Source: an uncultured Bacilli bacterium
GTDB taxonomy: Bacteria; Bacillota_I; Bacilli_A; RF39; UBA660
Direction: 5' to 3'
DNA length: 12,536 bases
NCBI GenBank assembly: GCA_947630865.1
Contig: CANRJE010000030.1
Location: forward strand, 1 to 12,536
Shown: positions 7,648 to 12,536 of the stretch, one piece after another
Layout of the letters: the number at the start of each line of letters is the position of its first letter
Numbering within the stretch: position 1 is the stretch's first letter
Notes under the pieces: model-generated
The model's input: only the letters and a program-made list of their open reading frames with translations
Database searches by the model: none
What the model was told of the DNA's origin: nothing
Made by a program: the position numbers and the translations under genes

Positions 7648-7676
7648 TTTAAAAAAAATAAAAAATTAGATATAAT
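7648..7676 (+). promoter_or_regulatory. Promoter of the transketolase gene
   Basis: A perfect -10 box TATAAT (7671-7676) has TTTAAA (7648-7653) as the -35 box at 17 bases. The start point would be near 7683, only about 11 bases before the ATG, so the leader is almost absent and contains just the AGGAGGA ribosome-binding site (7684-7690). Confidence 0.55.
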
Positions 7677-7693
7677 TAAAAATAGGAGGATAT

Positions 7694-9631
7694 ATGTTTA
7701 ATATAGGAATAAGTAATAATAAACCAAATTATGACGATGATTACAAAGGAATTAATAATTTAAGAGGACTAGCAATAGATATGATTGATAATGCTAAATC
7801 AGGTCATCCTGGCATTTGTTTAGGAGCAGCTAGTATTATCTATACTTTATTTAAAAGACACATGAATATTGATTTAGAAAATTTAGATTTTATTAATCGT
7901 GATAGATTTATTTTATCAGCAGGACATGGAGCACCTCTTTTATATGCTACTTTATATATGTTAGGACTTCTTGAATTAGAAGATTTAAAAAAATTAAGAA
8001 AAATAAATTCTAAAACACCAGGACACCCTGAATATCAAGAAACACCGCTTGTTGAAATGTCAACTGGACCACTTGGTCAAGGAGTTGCATCAAGTGTAGG
8101 TATAGCACTTGGAACTAGTTACTTAAAAGAAAAGACAGAAGGTTTAATTGATAATTATACTTATGTTTTATGTGGAGATGGTGAACTTGAAGAAGGAATT
8201 ACTTATGAAGCATTAAGTTTAGCTGGAACTTTAAAACTCAATAAATTAATTGTTTTATATGATAGCAATGATGTAACCCTTGATAATGATTTAAAAGTAA
8301 GCAGTAAAGAAGATATAAGAAAAAGATTTGAGAGCATCAATTTCAACGTTATAGAAACTAATAATGATCCTAAAAATATTGATGAAGCTATTACAGAAGC
8401 AAAAACTTCTAATTTACCAAGTATTATTATTGTTAAAACTATAATAGGAGAATTTTCCAAAAATGCTGGTAAAAATATTGTTCATGGAAAACCACTTGAC
8501 CCTGAAGATTTAAAAAATGTTAAAGAGAAATTAGGTTTATATGATGCTCCTTTTACAGTATCAATAGATGCAATTAACGATTTTAAAGAGATGATTCAAG
8601 AACGTAGTAAAGAGTATATAGAAACTTGGCAAACCAAATATCAAGAATTGAAAGATAAAAGTTTAATCGAAAAATTAATTAATAAAGAAAATACTTATAC
8701 TTTGACAACTTTAAATATTGATTTTGAAGAAAAATCTTTAAGAGACTTATCAGGTGAAATTTTAAATCATATAGCAAATGACTTTGAACTTTTAATCGGA
8801 GGAAGTGCTGATTTATCATCATCTTGTAAAACAAATTTAAATAATTTTAAAATTTTTGATGACAATAATAGAGATGGAAGAAATATTTATTTTGGAATAA
8901 GAGAACATGCTATGGGAGCTATTATAAATGGACTTGCTTTAGTTGGTTTAAGACCTTTTGGCAGCACCTTTTTAACTTTTTCAGATTATATGAAACCATC
9001 TATTAGAATGTCTGCTTTAATGAATTTGCCAGTTCTTTATATATTTACTCATGATTCTATTACAGTTGGAGAAGATGGACCTACCCACCACCCAATTGAA
9101 GAACTTTTAAGTCTTGAATTGATACCTAATTTAAAAGTTTATAGACCTTATGATTTTAATGAATTGATAGGTTGTTATAAAGAAATAATGGAAAATAAAA
9201 ATCCAGCTGCTTTAATATTACCAAGAGATAATAAAAAAATTTCTATGAATACTAAAACTAGTGGAGTAGCTCATGGAATATATGAAGTAATCATGAATGA
9301 AACAAATGATTATATAAATATTCTTGCTAATGGTGAAGAATTAGGTTTAGCATTAGAATTAAGTGGAAACTTAAAAGAAATAGGTGTTGATAATCGTGTC
9401 TTAAGTGCACCTTGTTTAAAAAATTTTAAAAACGAAAAAAACAGCATTTTAAAAGACAAAAAAACTTTTGCTATTACATTTGGTGTTCCGAATTATTACT
9501 ATGAATTTACGCATGATGTATTTGGACTTTCTACCTTTAGTTTGTCCGGTTCAAAAGAAGATATTCTAGAACATTTTGGATTTACGGTTAAAAATCTAGA
9601 AAGTAAAATATTGGAGCAGTTAAATAAGTAA
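7694..9631 (+). CDS. tkt: Transketolase
   Basis: This thiamine-diphosphate enzyme moves two-carbon ketol units between sugar phosphates in the non-oxidative pentose phosphate pathway. The 645 residues are close to the usual 650-670. The N-terminal domain has the SGHPG motif (about 35-39), GHGAP (about 76-80) and the ThDP/metal-binding GDGELEEG motif starting at 161, with the later Asn of the metal site in YDSNDVTLDND. The middle domain starts near 355, with the catalytic Glu404 in GIREHAMG and the THDSITVGEDGPTHHP segment that binds substrate phosphate. The C-terminal domain is complete. The start is set by AGGAGGA five bases upstream. The 47 bases to spoIVB contain no terminator, so read-through into spoIVB is possible. 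The residue just before each motif matches the family, and no truncation is seen. Confidence 0.97.
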   Translation: MFNIGISNNKPNYDDDYKGINNLRGLAIDMIDNAKSGHPGICLGAASIIYTLFKRHMNIDLENLDFINRDRFILSAGHGAPLLYATLYMLGLLELEDLKKLRKINSKTPGHPEYQETPLVEMSTGPLGQGVASSVGIALGTSYLKEKTEGLIDNYTYVLCGDGELEEGITYEALSLAGTLKLNKLIVLYDSNDVTLDNDLKVSSKEDIRKRFESINFNVIETNNDPKNIDEAITEAKTSNLPSIIIVKTIIGEFSKNAGKNIVHGKPLDPEDLKNVKEKLGLYDAPFTVSIDAINDFKEMIQERSKEYIETWQTKYQELKDKSLIEKLINKENTYTLTTLNIDFEEKSLRDLSGEILNHIANDFELLIGGSADLSSSCKTNLNNFKIFDDNNRDGRNIYFGIREHAMGAIINGLALVGLRPFGSTFLTFSDYMKPSIRMSALMNLPVLYIFTHDSITVGEDGPTHHPIEELLSLELIPNLKVYRPYDFNELIGCYKEIMENKNPAALILPRDNKKISMNTKTSGVAHGIYEVIMNETNDYINILANGEELGLALELSGNLKEIGVDNRVLSAPCLKNFKNEKNSILKDKKTFAITFGVPNYYYEFTHDVFGLSTFSLSGSKEDILEHFGFTVKNLESKILEQLNK

Positions 9632-9678
9632 TTTAGTTGATAATAGTATTGTAGTTAATTTTAAGAGGAGTGATTTTT

Positions 9679-10647
9679 ATGAATTTTAAAAGACGACTAC
9701 TAATACTTTTATTAGCTTTTTTTATACTGCCGATTAATGCATTTGCTTTATCTAAATATTTAGTTCCAGGTGGTGAAAATGTTGGCATTACAATTCATAA
9801 CAATGGTGTCTTGGTTGTAGGCTTTTATGAAACTGAAAATGAGAAATCTAATCTTAAAATTGGAGATATTATAATTTCTATTAACGATATGAAAGTAACT
9901 TCAATAAGTGATATGTTAAAAGAGATTGATACGACAAGTGATGAGGTAAGTTTACAAGTAGGATATTTAAGAAATAAAGAAGAAAAAACAACAACTTTAA
10001 ATTTAAAAAAAGACTCTAGTGGTATTTTTAAAACAGGATTATATGTTAAAGATAGTGTGACTGGGATTGGAACGTTAACCTTCATAGATCCAGAAACCAA
10101 TAAATATGGTGCCTTAGGTCATGCTATAACTGACAACAAAACAAATATTAAATTTGACATTAAAGACGGCAAGATTTTTAAATCTGATGTTTTGTCAATC
10201 GATAAAAGTCGTGATGGAGAACCTGGTGAAAAGAATGCTAAATTTTATTTTGATACCACATATGGTACGATAGAACAAAATGAAGAAACTGGAATTTATG
10301 GAACTTATAGTGAAGAATATGATAAAACTAAAACACTAGAAGTAGCATCTATTGATGAAATTAAATTAGGTAAAGCTTATATTAGAACAACTTTAGATAA
10401 TAATAAAGTTGAAGATTTCAATATTGAAATTTTGAATGTTGATAAAAAAAGTGACACAAAAAATATATTATTTAAAATAACTGATAAAAATTTATTGGTA
10501 AAAACTGGTGGTATTGTTAAAGGAATGAGTGGTTCACCAATTATTCAAAATAATAAAATAGTTGGAGCTGTAACTCATACTGTTATAAATGATAATACTA
10601 AAGGGTATGGTATTAGTGTAATAAAAATGCTAGAAAGTATGGAATAG
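9679..10647 (+). CDS. spoIVB: SpoIVB-like stage IV sporulation signalling serine peptidase (S55)
   Basis: In Bacillus, SpoIVB is made in the forespore, crosses the inner forespore membrane and cleaves the SpoIVFA/BofA complex, releasing SpoIVFB to process pro-sigma-K. The ATG at 9679 with GAGGAG (9665-9670) is chosen over an in-frame GTG at 9670 that lies inside this box. The product is 322 residues, shorter than the roughly 425 of B. subtilis, and the shortening is N-terminal. A signal/anchor helix spans about 5-25, followed by YLVPGGENVGI, a PDZ domain (about 45-110) and the S55 peptidase domain. His148 in GALGH, Asp269 in ITDKNLL and Ser284 in GMSGSP match the Bacillus triad, and the 15-residue Asp-Ser spacing is the same as there. 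The GYGI end is also conserved. No clear sigma-F or sigma-G promoter could be recognised in the short gap after tkt. The sigK target gene lies 1.3 kb downstream. Confidence 0.93.
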   Translation: MNFKRRLLILLLAFFILPINAFALSKYLVPGGENVGITIHNNGVLVVGFYETENEKSNLKIGDIIISINDMKVTSISDMLKEIDTTSDEVSLQVGYLRNKEEKTTTLNLKKDSSGIFKTGLYVKDSVTGIGTLTFIDPETNKYGALGHAITDNKTNIKFDIKDGKIFKSDVLSIDKSRDGEPGEKNAKFYFDTTYGTIEQNEETGIYGTYSEEYDKTKTLEVASIDEIKLGKAYIRTTLDNNKVEDFNIEILNVDKKSDTKNILFKITDKNLLVKTGGIVKGMSGSPIIQNNKIVGAVTHTVINDNTKGYGISVIKMLESME

Positions 10648-10666
10648 GAATTTTTTCCTATTTTTT
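10643..10666 (+). terminator. Terminator of spoIVB
   Basis: A perfect 8-bp stem AATAGGAA/TTCCTATT with loop TTTT (10643-10662) runs into six T (10661-10666). The stem includes the stop codon of spoIVB, a compact arrangement. Confidence 0.8.
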
Positions 10667-10669
10667 AAT

Positions 10670-10698
10670 TTGACAATCTTTTTTAATTGGTATACATT
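10670..10698 (+). promoter_or_regulatory. Promoter of the endonuclease gene
   Basis: A perfect -35 box TTGACA (10670-10675) is followed by TATACATT (10691-10698), which offers a -10 box TACATT at 17 bases or TATACA at 15 bases with an upstream TG. The start point would be near 10703, and TAGGTG lies just before the ATG at 10719. Confidence 0.6.
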
Positions 10699-10718
10699 AA
10701 TATTAGAGTAGGTGAATT

Positions 10719-11432
10719 ATGAAGAAAAGAAAGAAAAAAGAAACCTTGATTTTAAAAGTTATTACTTTAATATTAGTAATTACAGTTGGGTTATTTTATA
10801 AAGAGATAAATAACTTTTTGATAAAAATATTTCCTAATGAATCTTATGCGTTAGAAGATATTCCAGAATATGATTCAAAAGCTTATATTATTATAAATAA
10901 TAATGAACCTAATTTTGGAAAAGATGATTTAGAGAGAGAACCTTTTGAATATTATAGTGATTTAGATATTTTAGGAAGAGCAAGAACAGCATTTGCGAAA
11001 ATTGGCGTTGAATTAATGCCTACTAAAGAAAGAGGGTCAATTGGAATGATTAAACCAAGCGGTTGGCATACAGTTAAATATGATATTGTTGATGGAAAAT
11101 ATTTATATAATAGATGTCATTTGATTGGATATCAGTTAACAGGCGAGAATGCTAATGAAAAAAATTTAATAACATGCACAAGGTTTATGAATACAGGTAC
11201 TATGTTAGATTATGAAAATAAAGTTGCTAATTACATAAAAAAAACAAATAATCATGTTCTATATCGAGTAACACCAATTTATGATGATGATAATTTATTA
11301 GCTAAAGGTGTAGAAATGGAAGGTTTATCCGTTGAAGATAATGGTAAAGGAATTAAGTTTAATATCTTTGTTTATAATGTTCAAGATGGTATTGAAATTG
11401 ATTATGCAACAGGTGATAGTAAACTAAAATAA
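10719..11432 (+). CDS. Membrane-anchored DNA/RNA non-specific endonuclease (EndA-like)
   Basis: The 237-residue product resembles EndA-type beta-beta-alpha-metal nucleases of Firmicutes that degrade DNA at the cell surface (in pneumococcus, DNA entry during competence). A lysine-rich start is followed by one membrane helix at about 11-31, so the enzyme faces outward. The nuclease domain covers about 75-235. The core motif reads NRCHLIGYQLTGE with the general-base His134, where the classical motif is DRGH. GENANEKNLIT follows, and Asn158 in RFMN is the likely metal ligand, 24 residues after the His. DYENKV supplies a conserved Glu at about 167. The NRCH form is, as far as I know, found in many Firmicute homologues, so it is probably functional. 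The ATG at 10719 has TAGGTG upstream. The gene is flanked by spoIVB and the ncRNA/sigK region, but a spore role is not shown. No terminator is evident right after the stop. Confidence 0.9.
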   Translation: MKKRKKKETLILKVITLILVITVGLFYKEINNFLIKIFPNESYALEDIPEYDSKAYIIINNNEPNFGKDDLEREPFEYYSDLDILGRARTAFAKIGVELMPTKERGSIGMIKPSGWHTVKYDIVDGKYLYNRCHLIGYQLTGENANEKNLITCTRFMNTGTMLDYENKVANYIKKTNNHVLYRVTPIYDDDNLLAKGVEMEGLSVEDNGKGIKFNIFVYNVQDGIEIDYATGDSKLK

Positions 11433-11460
11433 AAAAAATAAAAAAAATTTAAAAAATATG

Positions 11461-11489
11461 TTGACAAATGTAATTAGATATGATAAATT
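11461..11489 (+). promoter_or_regulatory. Promoter of the structured RNA
   Basis: A perfect -35 box TTGACA (11461-11466) is followed, after 17 bases, by the -10 box TAAATT (11484-11489). The start point would be near 11491-11497. A perfect TATAAT overlaps further down (11489-11494), but it is 22 bases from TTGACA and has no -35 of its own. This looks like a vegetative sigma-A promoter, not one read by a sporulation sigma factor. Confidence 0.6.
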
Positions 11490-11490
11490 A

Positions 11491-11953
11491 TAATTGCTTA
11501 GTAAGAATAACATTCCTAAGTACATTGCTTGACTATAATATAGTTCGCAAGAATTTATATTATATGTATGGACTCAATATTTATTCTTAATTGAATTTAT
11601 ATTTTAGTCTTTATAGATTGATTAATTTCAATCTAATTAATAGCTTTAATTAGCTATTTAGAATAATTGATTTTATTCTTATAATTACCTAGTGGGTAAT
11701 ATAGTGTTATTTATTAACACTTCAGCAATTACTTAAAATAATGTTATAAGGTTAGAAAAGTTATATGAAAATATAATCATTATCGCCACTAAGTAGGACA
11801 ATTGTTTTGAGAGGAGAAACTCAAAGATAAGTAGTTGTAGTAAATACTGATAATATTTATGATAATGTTTATATTATTTAAAAAATAATATAAATTGTAC
11901 AACTTTTTCTAAACTCGGAATGAATAGTTTTATCAGAACTATTTGTTTTTTTT
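11491..11953 (+). ncRNA. Candidate large structured non-coding RNA, class not recognised
   Basis: About 460 nt lie between a promoter and a terminator with no credible open frame. Two long-range helices are visible: TAATTGCT (11491-11498) with AGCAATTA (11724-11731), and TTAGAAAAGTT (11752-11762) with AACTTTTTCTAA (11902-11913, one bulged T). The first encloses eight hairpins: 11497-11520 (CTTAG/CTAAG plus GAAT/ATTC), 11521-11568, 11571-11609, 11615-11634, 11639-11658, 11660-11679, 11684-11700 and 11703-11721. The second encloses a GAAA-capped stem (11761-11776), TTTGAG/CTCAAA (11806-11825) inside TTATC/GATAA (11780-11830), and GTTGTA/TACAAC around an 11-bp stem (11868-11894). The motifs of RNase P (GAGGAAAGTCC), tmRNA, SRP and the T-box were looked for and not found. 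It could be a new or diverged relative of large ornate RNAs such as ROOL or OLE, or a leader of sigK. Pairings were drawn by eye. Confidence 0.7.
11923..11953 (+). terminator. Terminator of the structured RNA, upstream of sigK
   Basis: A perfect 7-bp stem AATAGTT/AACTATT with loop TTATCAG (11923-11943) is followed by TTG and eight T (11946-11953). It ends 33 bases before the sigK start codon, so it either ends a separate RNA or acts as an attenuator for sigK. Confidence 0.8.
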
Positions 11954-11957
11954 ATAT

Positions 11958-11997
11958 TTTAAAAACATATACTTAAATGGTGGTATATGTTTTTAAA
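11958..11997 (+). promoter_or_regulatory. Perfect 15-bp hairpin enclosing the sigK ribosome-binding site and start codon
   Basis: TTTAAAAACATATAC (11958-11972) is the exact inverse complement of 11983-11997, with a 10-base loop 11973-11982 (TTAAATGGTG). The GGTGG ribosome-binding site (11979-11983) lies at the loop/stem edge and the ATG (11987-11989) lies in the descending arm. In RNA, this would hide the start codon unless unfolded. As DNA it is a dyad that a dimeric regulator could bind. Confidence 0.65.
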
Positions 11998-12536
11998 TTT
12001 ATTAAATATTTTGAGAGAATTATTTTTCTTTACTGGAAGCTATTCAAACAATTTATTCCCTGATCCTTTAACGAAATCTGAAGAAGAAAAATGTATAATC
12101 GAAATGGAAAATGGGTCAGATGATGCTAGAAATAAACTAATAGAACACAATTTAAGATTAGTTGCACATATTGTTAAAAAGTTTGAACATGATGTATCTT
12201 TTCAAGATGATTTGATTAGTATTGGCACAATTGGATTAATAAAAGGAATAGATACTTATTCTAGAAATAAAAACGTAAGGCTTACAACTTATTGTGCTAG
12301 ATGTATCCAAAATGAAATTCTTATGTATTATAGAAGCAATAATAAATACAATAAAAATATATCTATAAATGAAAGCATTGGATTTGATAAAGATGGTAAT
12401 GAGATAACAATTGTTGATATTTTGAAATCCGATAAACCAGATTTTGCACTTGATTTATACGAAAAAGAAAATATTAAATTATTAAGTGAATATATAAAAG
12501 TTTTAACTAAAAGAGAAAAAGAAATTATAGCATATA
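11987..12536 (+). CDS. sigK: RNA polymerase sporulation sigma factor pro-sigma-K (3' end outside the window)
   Basis: Sigma-K directs late mother-cell transcription (coat, cortex and mother-cell lysis genes). The visible 183 codons align well with Bacillus pro-sigma-K: ARNKLIEHNLRLVAHIVKKFE and DLISIGTIGLIKGI (region 2.1-2.2), then TTYCARCIQNEILMYYR (region 2.4), SINESIGFDKDGNEITIVDIL (region 3) and LTKREKEII at the start of region 4. An N-terminal hydrophobic pro-sequence is present. By alignment with the known Bacillus cleavage before a Tyr in YVKNNAFP, the cut here would fall between Ser18 and Tyr19 (YSNNLFP). The ATG at 11987 has GGTGG four bases upstream, within a hairpin. The reading frame is continuous to the edge, so no skin-type element interrupts the part seen. 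No sigma-E-type promoter could be identified directly upstream. Expression may depend on read-through of the preceding terminator. Confidence 0.94.
   Translation, partial: MFLNLLNILRELFFFTGSYSNNLFPDPLTKSEEEKCIIEMENGSDDARNKLIEHNLRLVAHIVKKFEHDVSFQDDLISIGTIGLIKGIDTYSRNKNVRLTTYCARCIQNEILMYYRSNNKYNKNISINESIGFDKDGNEITIVDILKSDKPDFALDLYEKENIKLLSEYIKVLTKREKEIIAY

Noticed and set aside
7625..7653. TTGACA at 7625-7630 as the -35 box of transketolase
   Set aside because: It lies 40 bases from the TATAAT at 7671 and has no reasonable -10 box at 16-18 bases. TTTAAA at 7648 fits the spacing better.
8203..8460. Minus-strand open frame within transketolase
   Set aside because: It lies inside conserved tkt sequence, has no ribosome-binding site, and its hydrophobic Ser/Leu-rich translation is typical of AT-rich antisense.
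9825..10100. Minus-strand open frame within spoIVB
   Set aside because: It is antisense to the PDZ region of spoIVB and has no start signals or recognisable motif.
11491..11953. RNase P RNA, tmRNA, SRP RNA, T-box or cobalamin riboswitch as the identity of the structured RNA
   Set aside because: The signature words of these RNAs (for example GAGGAAAGTCC, a tRNA-like CCA end, the SRP GNAR core, the T-box GGTGG core) are absent. GCCACT alone is not enough for a B12 element.
1..12536. CRISPR array, tRNA or rRNA genes
   Set aside because: No regularly spaced direct repeats of CRISPR type and no tRNA cloverleaf (GGTTCRA arm) or rRNA words were seen.

Overview
The window comes from a very AT-rich, low-GC Gram-positive bacterium. 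Strong AGGAG-type ribosome-binding sites, TTGACA/TATAAT-like promoters and U-tailed hairpin terminators all point to a Firmicute (Bacillota). The organism carries two late-sporulation genes, a SpoIVB signalling peptidase and pro-sigma-K, so it is probably an endospore former. The gene style is compatible with Bacilli/Erysipelotrichia-like gut lineages, but the exact group cannot be fixed from this sequence. All genes lie on the + strand.

Layout. 1-131: non-coding DNA ending in a good promoter. 174-755: a single-pass exported protein with a possible TasA/camelysin-like domain, closed by a terminator. 861-2740: purA and an overlapping lipoprotein cyclophilin on one transcript with its own promoter and terminator. 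About 2800-4195: a stand-alone IS605/IS1341-type element with an intact TnpB nuclease and, just after the gene, the structured right end expected to make an omega (re)RNA. 4316-7313: a repair operon, mutM overlapping recD2. 7390-7548: a 52-residue membrane miniprotein with a very strong terminator. 7694-9631: transketolase. 9679-10647: spoIVB. 10719-11432: a membrane-anchored DNA/RNA non-specific endonuclease. 11433-11986: 554 bases without a protein gene. 11987 to the window end: the start of sigK, cut by the edge.

The most unusual object is in the 11433-11986 gap. It has its own promoter, about 430-460 bases packed with hairpins, and an intrinsic terminator directly before sigK. I can draw a long-range helix closing a 5' domain of about 240 nt that contains eight hairpins. 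Three of these in a row are perfect 7-bp stems with 6-nt loops, exactly 20 nt each. A second long-range helix closes a 3' domain of about 160 nt. I could not match it to RNase P RNA, tmRNA, SRP RNA or a riboswitch class I know by sequence. It is either an undescribed or lineage-diverged large structured ncRNA, or an elaborate leader/attenuator of sigK.

How the genes work together. SpoIVB (catalytic His, Asp and Ser all visible) is the forespore signal that, in Bacillus, leads to removal of the pro-sequence from sigma-K. Here its target sigma factor lies 1.3 kb downstream and keeps a hydrophobic pro-sequence, so the classic checkpoint is probably intact. The sigK start codon sits inside a perfect 15-bp hairpin, which suggests an added layer of translational or transcriptional control. 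The other genes are housekeeping: purine synthesis, protein folding at the membrane, base-excision and helicase repair, and the pentose phosphate pathway.
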